64,000 nt of DNA from Kitasatospora sp. Root107 (lineage in GTDB: Bacteria; Actinomycetota; Actinomycetes; Streptomycetales; Streptomycetaceae), in the NCBI RefSeq assembly GCF_001424875.1, contig NZ_LMCT01000004.1, positions 27,000 to 90,999 of the forward strand, in the 5' to 3' direction. Within the stretch, counting starts at the first letter, position 1; every line of letters begins with the position of its first letter. The position numbers were made by a program, and so were the translations under genes. This document shows, one piece after another, positions 56,647 to 64,000 of the stretch. Below the pieces are notes generated by a model, which was not told where the DNA came from, made no database searches, and saw nothing but the letters and a program-made list of their open reading frames with translations.

Positions 56647-57342
56647 ATGTCCGAGTCGCATCCGCTGGACAACCCGGTCGTGGCGTCGCTGACCGGGCCG
56701 CACGCGCCGTTCGCCGAGTGGCGGGGGCAGGCGGTGCGGTACCCCGAGGATGTGACGCCCTTTCACGGACTGCCGGACCGGCCGCAGGCGGCGGACTGGG
56801 CGGACCTGGCCGCGCTGGCCGGGCCCGGCGCGGTGGTGCTGCTCGCGGTCGACGCGGCGGTCGTGCCGCCGGCCGACTGGGCGGCGGTCTTCCGCGTCGA
56901 CGGCGTGCAGCTGGCCGGCGAGGACGTGCTCGGCAAGACGGACCCCGAGGTGGTCGGGCTGGGGCCCGCCGACGTGCCGGAGATGCTCGCGCTGGTCGAG
57001 CGGACCCGGCCGGGGCCGTTCCGGACCAGGACCATCGAGATGGGCAGCTACCTGGGCGTCCGCCGGGACGGGGTGCTGATCGCGATGGCGGGCGAGCGGA
57101 TGCACCCGCCCGGGCACACCGAGATCAGCGCGGTCTGCACCGACCCCGGGTACCGAGGGGAGGGGCTGGCGTCCCGGCTGATCCTGGCGGTGGCAGCGGG
57201 GATCCGGGAGCGCGGCGAGATCCCGTTCCTGCACGCGGCGGGCGACAACACCAACGCGATCCGGCTGTACGGGGCGCTGGGCTTCCGGTTCCGGCGCGCG
57301 ATCACCTTCACCGGCGTCCGGGTGCCGGGCCCGGCCGGGTGA
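56647..57342 (+). CDS. GNAT-family N-acetyltransferase (FR47-like)
   Basis: A 231-residue acetyltransferase. The first 110 residues are an N-terminal domain with VDGVQLAGEDVLG; the C-terminal GNAT domain has ISAVCTDPGYRGEGLASRL (acetyl-CoA motif A, about 165 to 183) and NTNAIRLYGALGFRFR. It converges on a second GNAT gene with a 7-bp gap. Substrate unknown. Confidence 0.87.
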   Translation: MSESHPLDNPVVASLTGPHAPFAEWRGQAVRYPEDVTPFHGLPDRPQAADWADLAALAGPGAVVLLAVDAAVVPPADWAAVFRVDGVQLAGEDVLGKTDPEVVGLGPADVPEMLALVERTRPGPFRTRTIEMGSYLGVRRDGVLIAMAGERMHPPGHTEISAVCTDPGYRGEGLASRLILAVAAGIRERGEIPFLHAAGDNTNAIRLYGALGFRFRRAITFTGVRVPGPAG

Positions 57343-57349
57343 CGGTCGG

Positions 57350-57937
57350 TCAGAGTTCGCCCTGGAGCAGGGCGTGCAGGTGCATGTCGTGCCAGCCGTC
57401 GGCGTGCAGCTGGGAGCTGCGCAGGGTGCCTTCGAGCCGGTAGCCGGCCTTCTCCGCCACCCGGCAGGAGGCCGGGTTTGCCACCGAGTGACGCAGGCCG
57501 AGCCGGTGCAGGCCGAGCTCGTCCAGTGCCCACCGGCTGATCCGCTCGGTGGCGGCCACGGCCACGCCGCCGCCCCGGGCGGGCGGCAGGAGCCAGTAGA
57601 GGATCTCGGCGCTGCCGCCCTGGAGGTCGATCTCGTTCCAGCCGGTCAGGCCGATGGCCACGTCGCCGGGGCGGGCGATCGCCCAGATCGCGCCCTGCTC
57701 GGCGCGCCAGCGTTCGTGCATCCGCCCGATCCGCTCGCGCGCCTGCTCCGGTGTCCCGAGCGTGAAGAGGTTCCACTGCCGGATGTCCGGATCGTGGCTC
57801 GCGGCCAGCAGGCTCTCCGCGTCGTCCGGCTGCCAGGGCCGGAGCTCCAGGCCTCCCGGCAGGTCGAACACGGGCTGCTCGCTCGCGGCCATCCGGCCTG
57901 CGGGAACGACGGGAGGCGGAGGCCAGACAGTGGTCAT
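57350..57937 (-). CDS. RimJ/RimL-type GNAT acetyltransferase
   Basis: A 195-residue protein of the Acetyltransf_3 type related to ribosomal-protein acetyltransferases. Visible: LRPWQPDDAESLLAASHDP, IGLTGWNEID, YWLLPPARGGGVAVAATERI and the end NPASCRVAEKAGYRLEGTLR. The substrate could be a protein N-terminus or an antibiotic; not determinable. ATG at 57937. Confidence 0.87.
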   Translation of the reverse strand: MTTVWPPPPVVPAGRMAASEQPVFDLPGGLELRPWQPDDAESLLAASHDPDIRQWNLFTLGTPEQARERIGRMHERWRAEQGAIWAIARPGDVAIGLTGWNEIDLQGGSAEILYWLLPPARGGGVAVAATERISRWALDELGLHRLGLRHSVANPASCRVAEKAGYRLEGTLRSSQLHADGWHDMHLHALLQGEL

Positions 57938-57990
57938 CGCGGCATCGTGTCAGAAAGCTCCGCCGCCCCGCCAGCGATCTTGGCCGGGGC

Positions 57991-59202
57991 CTACTGCCGG
58001 TAGGTGGTGAGGAAGCGGCCGATCCGGCTGATCGCAGTCTCCAGGTCGTCGGCCCGGGGGAGGGTGACGAAGCGGAAGTGGTCCGGGCGGGGCCAGTTGA
58101 AGCCGGTGCCCTGGACGATGTGGATCTTCTCGCGGAGCAGCAGGTCGAGCACGAAACGCTCGTCGTCGACGATCCGGTGCACCGCCGGGTCCAGCTTGGC
58201 GAAGGCGTACAGCGCGCCCTTGGGCTTGACACAGCTGACGCCGGGGATCTCGTTGAGCGCCCGCCAGGTGACGTCGCGCTGTTCGGTGAGGCGGCCGTTC
58301 GGCAGCGTGAGGTCCTGGATCGACTGGTGGCCGCCGAGGGCGGCCTGCACCGCGTACTGGGCCGGGACGTTGGGGCACAGGCGCATGCCCGCGAGCATGG
58401 TGAGCCCCTCCAGGTAGTCCTTGGCGTGCTGCTTGGGGCCGGAGACCACCAGCCAGCCGCTGCGGAAGCCCGCCACGCGGTACGCCTTGGAGAGGCCGTT
58501 GAAGGTGAGGGTGATGACGTCGTCGGCGAGCGCGGCGAGGCAGTGGTGCTCGACGCCGTCGTACAGGATCTTGTCGTAGATCTCGTCGGCGAGCACCATC
58601 AGGCCGTGCCGACGGGCGAGTTCGAGGATGCCGAGCAGCAGTTCCTTCGGGTAGACCGCGCCGGTCGGGTTGTTCGGGTTGATGACCACGATGGCCTTGG
58701 TGCGGTGGTTGATCTTCGAGGCGATGTCGTCGAGGTCGGGGTACCACTCCGCCTCCTCGTCGCACAGGTAGTGCACCGCCTTGCCGCCGGCCAGTCGGAC
58801 CACGGCCGTCCAGAGCGGGAAGTCCGGTGCGGGGACCAGGACTTCGTCGCCGTCGTCGACCAGCGCCTGGACCGCCATCTGGATCAGCTCGGAGGCCCCG
58901 TTGCCCAGGTAGACGTCATTGACCGTCACCCCCTCGACCCCGCGCTGCTGGTAGTACTGCACCACCGCGCGGCGGGCGGGCAGGATGCCGCGCGAGTCGC
59001 TGTAGCCGTGCGCGTTGGGGAGGTTCCGGATGATGTCCTGGAGGATCTCCTCCGGCGCCTCGAAGCCGAACGGGGCCGGGTTTCCGGTGTTCAGCCGCAG
59101 CACGCTGTGCCCGGCCTCCTCGAGCGCGTTGGCCTGTTCGACCACCGGGCCGCGGATCTCGTAACACACGCCCGCCAGCTTGCTGGACTGCCGAAACTCC
59201 AC
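57991..59202 (-). CDS. AlaA-type alanine/glutamate-pyruvate aminotransferase
   Basis: A 403-residue fold-type I PLP aminotransferase close to AlaA, which interconverts pyruvate/glutamate and alanine/2-oxoglutarate. Visible are SKLAGVCYEIRGPV at the start, LNTGNPAPFGF, VINPNNPTGAVY, the PLP Lys in FNGLSKAYRVAGFRSGW (about 240) and the final LYAFAKLD and RPDHFRFVTLPR. GTG at 59202 follows AGGAGG. It is divergent from an HxlR regulator with a perfect operator in the shared promoter. Confidence 0.9.
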   Translation of the reverse strand: MEFRQSSKLAGVCYEIRGPVVEQANALEEAGHSVLRLNTGNPAPFGFEAPEEILQDIIRNLPNAHGYSDSRGILPARRAVVQYYQQRGVEGVTVNDVYLGNGASELIQMAVQALVDDGDEVLVPAPDFPLWTAVVRLAGGKAVHYLCDEEAEWYPDLDDIASKINHRTKAIVVINPNNPTGAVYPKELLLGILELARRHGLMVLADEIYDKILYDGVEHHCLAALADDVITLTFNGLSKAYRVAGFRSGWLVVSGPKQHAKDYLEGLTMLAGMRLCPNVPAQYAVQAALGGHQSIQDLTLPNGRLTEQRDVTWRALNEIPGVSCVKPKGALYAFAKLDPAVHRIVDDERFVLDLLLREKIHIVQGTGFNWPRPDHFRFVTLPRADDLETAISRIGRFLTTYRQ

Positions 59203-59253
59203 TGCGGCCTCCTGGACCGTCGCACCGCGCCATCATTCGGTTGCTTTGTTCTA

Positions 59254-59269
59254 CCAAGTATCTACTTGG
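59254..59269. promoter_or_regulatory. HxlR operator in the alaA-type/HxlR promoter region
   Basis: CCAAGTA-TC-TACTTGG is a perfect 7-bp inverted repeat, 31 bp upstream of the HxlR start. HxlR-family proteins often bind TACT-rich dyads such as this. The same site lies 51 bp upstream of the divergent aminotransferase gene. Confidence 0.7.
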
Positions 59270-59300
59270 AAAGTCCAACCTTTTGGCTATGCTGATCCAC

Positions 59301-59687
59301 ATGTCACGCCGAAGCTACGACCAGTACTGCGCCGTCGCCCGCGCCCTGGACGCGGTGGGGGAGCGCTGGAGTCTCCTGATCGTCCGTGAACTCCTGGCCG
59401 GACCCCGCCGCTACACCGACCTGCACGCCGACCTGCCCGGGGTGTCGACCGACATCCTGGCCACCCGGCTCAAGCAGCTGGAGGGCGAGGGCGTGGTGGA
59501 GCGCCGCAAGCTGGAACGCCCCGCCAACGCGGTGGTCTACCAGCTCACCGAGCGCGGCCTGACGCTGCGTCCGGTGGTGGACGCCCTGGGCGGCTGGGGG
59601 CTGGAGGCGCTGGGTGAACCCCGGCCGACCGACGCCGTCCGGGAGCACTGGGTGACCGGTGACCCGGCGGGGGCGACCAAGGGCTGA
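59301..59687 (+). CDS. HxlR-family transcriptional regulator
   Basis: A 128-residue winged helix-turn-helix regulator. The HxlR signature is intact: YCAVARALDAVGERWSLLIVREL, RRYTDLHADLPGVSTDILATRLKQLE, and VVYQLTERG. The Cys at residue 10 (DQYC) is in the position used for redox sensing in the YodB/HypR group. ATG at 59301 gives the usual N-terminus; the longer frame covers the operator. Likely autorepressing. Confidence 0.92.
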   Translation: MSRRSYDQYCAVARALDAVGERWSLLIVRELLAGPRRYTDLHADLPGVSTDILATRLKQLEGEGVVERRKLERPANAVVYQLTERGLTLRPVVDALGGWGLEALGEPRPTDAVREHWVTGDPAGATKG

Positions 59688-59730
59688 AATTGCCGGGAGC
59701 CGATCGGCCGTCCGGGTTATCGTCCGCCCC

Positions 59731-60186
59731 ATGACGGCCCATCACCAGCTCGCACAGATCAACATCGCCCGGCTGCTCTTCCCGATCGACGGCCCCGAAC
59801 TCGCCGACTTCGTCACCGCCCTGGACCCGGTCAACGCGCTCGCCGAGAGCGCCGAGGGTTTCGTCTGGCGGCTCACCGACTCCGCCACCGAGGGGACGGT
59901 GCGGATCTTCGAGGACGACTGGCTGATCGTCAACATGTCGGTCTGGCAGGACCCGGACGCGCTGGAGACCTTCGTCTACAGCCCTGAGCACATCGCGGTG
60001 CTGCGCCGCCGCCGGGAGTGGTTCGCCCGCGCGGGTGAGGCGATGACCGCGCTCTGGTGGGTGCCGGCCGGTCACCGGCCGACCGTCGCGGAGGCCGAGC
60101 GGAAGCTGGTCGAGCTGCGGGCGAAGGGGCCGTCGGCGGAGGTGTTCACACTCCGTGAGACCTTTCCGGCGCCCGACCGAATCTGA
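59731..60186 (+). CDS. DUF3291-family protein
   Basis: A 151-residue protein of the DUF3291 family, an antibiotic-monooxygenase-like ferredoxin fold. Typical stretches are LAQINIARLLFPIDGPELADF, FVWRLTDS, IVNMSVWQDPDALETFVY and WFARAGEAMTALWWVPAGHRPT. The role is unknown. ATG at 59731. It follows the HxlR gene by 43 bp on the same strand and may be co-regulated. Confidence 0.82.
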   Translation: MTAHHQLAQINIARLLFPIDGPELADFVTALDPVNALAESAEGFVWRLTDSATEGTVRIFEDDWLIVNMSVWQDPDALETFVYSPEHIAVLRRRREWFARAGEAMTALWWVPAGHRPTVAEAERKLVELRAKGPSAEVFTLRETFPAPDRI

Positions 60187-60465
60187 CGGATCATCAGTCC
60201 AGCCCGTACGGGCGGCGATTGACTGTCGTCCGATTGTGTCCTGCACGTGACAATCGTTCCCAGCTCTTGTGCGTCCGGCCGTCGGTGCGTCAACCTTTCG
60301 CTGACGGCCGGACATGCAGCACGGGGCCCATGTCGCCTCCTGTTTGTCATGGGCATGAACAGTCCTGCATGGGCCGCTGTGTCGTCACGCCCGGACCGGA
60401 CCCCAAGTGCCGGACCCAACCGGGAAGTTGAGCACGTACCGCCCCCACCTAGGAGGAACCCTCTG

Positions 60466-62040
60466 ATGGCAGTGATACGTCCCTCCCGACGCGGCCTGGT
60501 CGCCGCCACGGCGGCCATCGCGGCCGTGCTGGCCCTCGGCGTCGGCTCGGCGCTGCCCGCGGCGGCCTCGGCCCCGGCCGAAGGCGTGATCGCCAATGCC
60601 GGTGCTCCCGGCACCGTCAAGGACAGCTACATCGTGGTGCTCAACCAGGGTGTCGCGGCAGCGAGTTCGGACCACGGGCAGGCTCTGGCGCAGAAGTACG
60701 GCGCGCGGATCACCCGGACCTACTCGGCGGCCCTGAACGGCTTCGCAGCCCAGCTCTCCGAGGCGCAGGCCAAGCGGCTGGCCGCCGACCCGGCGGTCGC
60801 CAAGGTCTCGCAGAACCGGACCTTCCACGTCGACGCCACCCAACCGAGCCCGCCGTCCTGGGGCCTGGACCGGATCGACCAGAAGGCGCTGCCGCTGAAC
60901 AGCAGTTACAGCTACCCCGACACCGCCGGTGAGGGCGTCACCGCCTACATCATCGACACCGGAGTCCGGATCAGCCACAGCGAGTTCGGCGGCCGGGCCA
61001 GCGACGGCTACGACGCGATCGACAACGACAACACCGCCCAGGACGGCTACGGCCACGGCACGCACGTCGCCGGTACGGTCGCGGGCAGCTCGTACGGGGT
61101 GGCCAAGAAGGCGAAGATCGTCGCGGTCCGGGTGCTCGACAACTCCGGCTCCGGCACCACCGAGCAGGTCGTCGCGGGCATCGACTGGGTGACCGCCCAC
61201 GCGGTCAAGCCGGCCGTGGCCAACATGAGCCTCGGCGGTGGTGTGGACGACGTGCTCGACGCCGCCGTCCGCAGGTCGATCGCCTCCGGCATCACCTACG
61301 GGGTCGCGGCGGGCAACGACAACCAGAACGCGAGCACGCACTCCCCGGCCCGGGTCTCCGAGGCCATCACCGTGGGGTCGACCACCAGCACCGACGCGCG
61401 GTCCAGCTTCTCCAACTACGGCAGCCTGGTCGACCTGTTCGCGCCCGGCTCCAGCATCAAGTCGGCCTGGAACAGCGGTGACACCGCCACCAGCACCATC
61501 TCCGGCACCTCGATGGCCACCCCGCACGTGGTCGGCGCGGCCGCCCTCTGGCTGGCCGACCACCGCACCGACACCCCGGCCCAGGTGGCCACCGCCCTGG
61601 TGAACAACGCCACCAGCGGCGTGGTGACCAGCCCCGGCACCGGCTCGCCGAACAAGCTGCTGTACGTCGGCTCCGGCACCACCACCCCGCCCACCGGGCC
61701 GAAGTTCGAGAACGCCGGTGACTACGCGATCGCCGACAACACCACCGTCGAGTCGCCGATCACCGTCAGCGGTGTCATCGGCAACGCCCCGGCCGCGCTG
61801 AGCGTCGAGGTGGACATCAAGCACACCTACAAGGGCGACCTGAAGGTGGACCTGGTCGCGCCCGACGGCTCGACCTACCTGATCAAGAACTACGGTGACG
61901 GCGGCAGCGCCGACAACGTGATCGGGACCTTCACCGTGAACGCCTCCGCCGAGGTCGCCAACGGTGTCTGGAAGCTGCGGGTGAGCGACAACGCCGCCGC
62001 CGACATCGGCAAGATCGACCGCTGGGCGCTGCAGTTCTGA
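60466..62040 (+). CDS. Secreted subtilisin-type protease with P/Homo B domain
   Basis: A 524-residue extracellular serine protease. Signal peptide to about residue 36 (ending AASA), an I9 inhibitor propeptide at about 50 to 125 ([20 protein letters not shown]), the S8 domain at about 130 to 400 with catalytic Asp in [10 protein letters not shown], His in [10 protein letters not shown] and Ser in [12 protein letters not shown], and a C-terminal P domain at about 415 to 524 ([16 protein letters not shown] ... IDRWALQF). AGGAGG precedes the ATG by 9 nt. A terminator follows. Confidence 0.95.
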   Translation: MAVIRPSRRGLVAATAAIAAVLALGVGSALPAAASAPAEGVIANAGAPGTVKDSYIVVLNQGVAAASSDHGQALAQKYGARITRTYSAALNGFAAQLSEAQAKRLAADPAVAKVSQNRTFHVDATQPSPPSWGLDRIDQKALPLNSSYSYPDTAGEGVTAYIIDTGVRISHSEFGGRASDGYDAIDNDNTAQDGYGHGTHVAGTVAGSSYGVAKKAKIVAVRVLDNSGSGTTEQVVAGIDWVTAHAVKPAVANMSLGGGVDDVLDAAVRRSIASGITYGVAAGNDNQNASTHSPARVSEAITVGSTTSTDARSSFSNYGSLVDLFAPGSSIKSAWNSGDTATSTISGTSMATPHVVGAAALWLADHRTDTPAQVATALVNNATSGVVTSPGTGSPNKLLYVGSGTTTPPTGPKFENAGDYAIADNTTVESPITVSGVIGNAPAALSVEVDIKHTYKGDLKVDLVAPDGSTYLIKNYGDGGSADNVIGTFTVNASAEVANGVWKLRVSDNAAADIGKIDRWALQF

Positions 62041-62061
62041 CGCCTGGTCAGCAATTAGGTC

Positions 62062-62090
62062 GGGGCCGCACTCCCAAGGGGTGCGGCCCC
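62062..62090. terminator. Bidirectional terminator hairpin
   Basis: GGGGCCGCAC (62062-62071) pairs perfectly with GTGCGGCCCC (62081-62090) around a 9-nt loop, between the convergent subtilisin and GNAT genes. Confidence 0.8.
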
Positions 62091-62114
62091 GGCCCGCTGT
62101 GCCGACCGGCCCGG

Positions 62115-62963
62115 CTACTCGGCGGGTTCGGCGATCAGTGCGGTGCCGACCGGCCGGAAGCCGACCCGGGCGTAGATCCGGGCCACGTCCTGGTCGCCCG
62201 CCGACAGGAAGACCGTCTCGACCCCGCGCGCTCGGGCGTCCGCGACCAGGGCGGCGGTGACCGCGTACCCGAGGCCCTGGCGGCGGGCCGACGGCAGGGT
62301 GCCGATGCCGACCAGTTCGCTGACCGGGCCGACCGGTTGGTGCTGGCCGCCGCAGAGTGCGGTGCCGTCCGGGCCGAACGCGGCGGCCACCACGGTGAGG
62401 CCGTCCCGGATCCGTCCGGCGATCCGGGCGGCGGTGCCTTCGGCTGTCAACTTGGCGGTCATGGCGGCGAGTTCGTCCGGCCCGGCGGTGCCGATCGCGG
62501 TGCCGGGCTCGCCGAAGGACAGGTAGGCCACCGCGAGTGCCTCGGCCAGCGCCGGGTCGTCGGCGCCGACCACCCGGGCCGCGGCGGCCGGCGGGGTCAT
62601 CGCGGGCGCGGCCGGATCGAGCACCATCAGCGGGTGCTCGTGCACCGAGAGCCCGGAGCCCTCGACGGCGGCCCGCAGGACGGGGGTGGTCTCGGCGACC
62701 CACTCGAAGCTCTCCGGCACACCGAGCTCGCGCTGCCGGGCCCGGACCAGGTCCACGTCCGCGACCGTCACCGGCGCCCCGGACCAGTCGAGTGTGGGGC
62801 GGGCGTAATAAGGCCAGCCCTCGCCCTCCCGGACGAAGAGCGAGAGCGGCCCGAAGCTTTCGGCGCGGGCGGCGCTGCGGGGTACGGCGTCGTAGTACCG
62901 CTCGAGGCGGTCGAGAAGATCGTTCACGCGCGCATGCAACCAGGCCTGCGTGCTGCCCGCCAC
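62115..62963 (-). CDS. GNAT-family N-acetyltransferase
   Basis: A protein of about 282 residues. The C-terminal GNAT domain has LVGIGTLPSARRQGLGYAVTAAL (about 210 to 232) and VETVFLSAGDQDVARIYARVGF (about 244 to 265). The N-terminal half includes DLLDRLERYYDAVPR. GTG at 62963 or 62927 are both possible starts; neither has a clear ribosome site. Divergent from the SGNH pseudogene with 57 bp between. Substrate unknown. Confidence 0.8.
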   Translation of the reverse strand: MAGSTQAWLHARVNDLLDRLERYYDAVPRSAARAESFGPLSLFVREGEGWPYYARPTLDWSGAPVTVADVDLVRARQRELGVPESFEWVAETTPVLRAAVEGSGLSVHEHPLMVLDPAAPAMTPPAAAARVVGADDPALAEALAVAYLSFGEPGTAIGTAGPDELAAMTAKLTAEGTAARIAGRIRDGLTVVAAAFGPDGTALCGGQHQPVGPVSELVGIGTLPSARRQGLGYAVTAALVADARARGVETVFLSAGDQDVARIYARVGFRPVGTALIAEPAE

Positions 62964-63020
62964 CCGATATCCGGACCTCTCCGTACTGACGGGTAGCGCG
63001 GCGCGTACGATTGTTGAGCT

Positions 63021-63801
63021 ATGGACAACATCACCACCGCCACCACGTACCGCAGCTATGTCGCCGTCGGGGACTCCTTCACCGAGGGCATGTGCGACGA
63101 GCAGCAGCCCGACGGGCAGTTCCTCGGCTGGGCCGACCGGGTCGCCCGGGCGCTGGCCGCCGAACAGGTACGCCAATCTGGCGGTGCGCGGCAAGCTGAT
63201 CGGCCAGATCCACGACGAGCAGATCGACACCGCCGCCGCGATGGGCGCCGAGCTGGTCACGCTGGCGGGCGGGCTGAACGACGTGCTGCGGCCGGGCTGC
63301 GACGTGGACCAGGTGGAGGACCTGCTCGGCCGGTCGGCCGAGCGCCTGCTCGTGGGCGGCGGCACCGTGGTGATGTTCACCAGCACCGACCCGACCAGGC
63401 GGCTGGGCGGCAGCGCCCGGCTGCTGCCGCCGATCCTGCGGATGAAGGCGTTCGTGGAGGGGCTGGCCAAGGCCCACCCCAACCTGGTGGTGGTCGACCT
63501 CTACTCCGCGCCCTGCTTCGACGACCGCCGGCTCTGGGACGAGGACCGGCTGCACCTCTCGCCGGAGGGGCACCGCCGGGTGGCCACCGCCGTCCTGGAG
63601 GCGCTCGGCCGCCCGGCCACGTTCGACTGGCGAGCCCCGCTGCCGACCGCCGAGCCTCGCGGTCGGAGCGCAAAGCTGCGCTCCGACCTGCGCTGGCTGC
63701 GGATCCACCTGGGTCCGTGGATCGGCCGCCGCCTCACCGGCAGGTCCTCCGGCGACGGACGGGCGCCGAAGCGGGCCGAGCTGCTGCCGTACGAGGGCTG
63801 A
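63021..63801 (+). pseudogene. Frameshifted SGNH/GDSL hydrolase
   Basis: The N-terminal part starts at ATG 63021 and reads YVAVGDSFTEGMCDE ... GWADRVARALAAEQ. From about 63168 the family sequence continues in another frame: YANLAVRGKLIGQIHDEQ, GGLNDVLR and the end DRLHLSPEGHRRVA. So a base loss near 63164-63170 breaks the gene. All SGNH blocks (Ser of GDSF, GGLND, DRLH) are otherwise intact. The repaired protein would be about 260 residues with no signal peptide. Either a true recent frameshift or an assembly error. Confidence 0.75.
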
Positions 63802-63823
63802 CGGCCCGTCCGACGACGTTCGG

Positions 63824-64000
63824 TCAGTTGGCCCACGGCGGGGCGATGACCGTGCCGTCGGCCAGGGTGGCCTCGAGGCCGACGCTGGTGGTGACCCATG
63901 CGGTGGCGGGCAGGTCGCCGGGGTTGTCGATGCAGAAGCTGGATCCGGTGGGGACGATCACGGTGTCGCCGGGAGCCAGCGTGCTGCGCTCGCCGTCCAG
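63824..64000 (-). CDS. Cupin-like protein (partial, N-terminus outside window)
   Basis: The last 58 codons of a minus-strand gene: LDGERSTLAPGDTVIVPTGS, then SFCIDNPGDLPATAWVTTSV and ending VIAPPWAN. The GDTVIVPTG turn and the beta-rich pattern fit a cupin barrel, which often binds a metal or small ligand. The His cluster that would confirm it lies beyond the window edge. Confidence 0.6.
   Translation of the reverse strand: MDGERSTLAPGDTVIVPTGSSFCIDNPGDLPATAWVTTSVGLEATLADGTVIAPPWAN

Noticed and set aside
1..64000. tRNA or rRNA genes, CRISPR arrays, defence systems
   Set aside because: No cloverleaf with tRNA signature, no rRNA-like sequence, no repeat-spacer pattern and no recognised defence genes were seen by reading; a covariance-model scan was not possible here.

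Overview
The window is a chromosomal stretch of a high-GC actinomycete, almost certainly a Streptomycetaceae member (Streptomyces or Kitasatospora type). The evidence is the extreme G/C bias at third codon positions, frequent GTG/TTG starts, a fused UreA-UreB urease subunit, a DmdR-type iron box, a Nur-type nickel box, a MsiK-style sugar ABC transporter without its own ATPase, and many secreted hydrolases. No rRNA, tRNA, CRISPR array, prophage or transposase was seen.

Layout. 1-1.8 kb: divergent urease (ureAB fusion and the start of ureC, cut by the window edge). 2-6.8 kb: quinone oxidoreductase with MarR regulator, then an anti-sigma-like ATPase and a PAS/GAF/SpoIIE/ATPase phosphatase of the partner-switching type. 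6.8-12.6 kb: DUF2637 membrane protein, iron-box controlled FhuF-like ferric reductase, TPR protein, zinc-ribbon protein, and a MobA-like nucleotidyltransferase divergent from moaA (molybdenum cofactor). 12.7-18.3 kb: ArsR/MFS pair, secreted HNH-type lipoprotein, secreted tripeptidyl aminopeptidase, and a rhodanese/TetR divergent pair with two matching operators. 18.3-24.4 kb: ArnT-like glycosyltransferase, membrane-anchored esterase, LacI regulator, BAHD-like acyltransferase.

24.4-33.1 kb is the clearest functional locus: a secreted two-CBM32 GH55-type glucanase, a ROK regulator, a sugar-binding lipoprotein, two permeases and a GH1 beta-glucosidase. Together they describe extracellular cleavage of beta-1,3-glucan, uptake of short sugars and cytosolic hydrolysis. 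33-39.7 kb: an unknown protein, a frameshifted gene, a CocE-type peptidase/esterase with a POT peptide transporter, and a nickel permease behind a Nur-type box (nickel is the urease cofactor). 39.9-50.4 kb: secreted ExeM/NucH nuclease, GDSL hydrolase, FAD dehydrogenase, HAD, CBS, ferredoxin-like and class IV aminotransferase proteins, a membrane protein, a lytic transglycosylase with a WXG100-like N-terminus, and Dps. 50.5-64 kb: a GH95-type fucosidase behind several LacI-type palindromes, several GNAT acetyltransferases, gene remnants (Uma2-like, YnfA-like), DUF6325/SHOCT, an AlaA-type aminotransferase divergent from an HxlR regulator, a subtilisin with a P domain, a frameshifted SGNH hydrolase and a partial cupin.

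The most interesting signals are a transglycosylase that looks like a type VII secretion substrate, a 116-bp element bounded by a perfect 22-bp inverted repeat, and several operator palindromes with clear target genes. I did not find an obvious new defence or mobile system.
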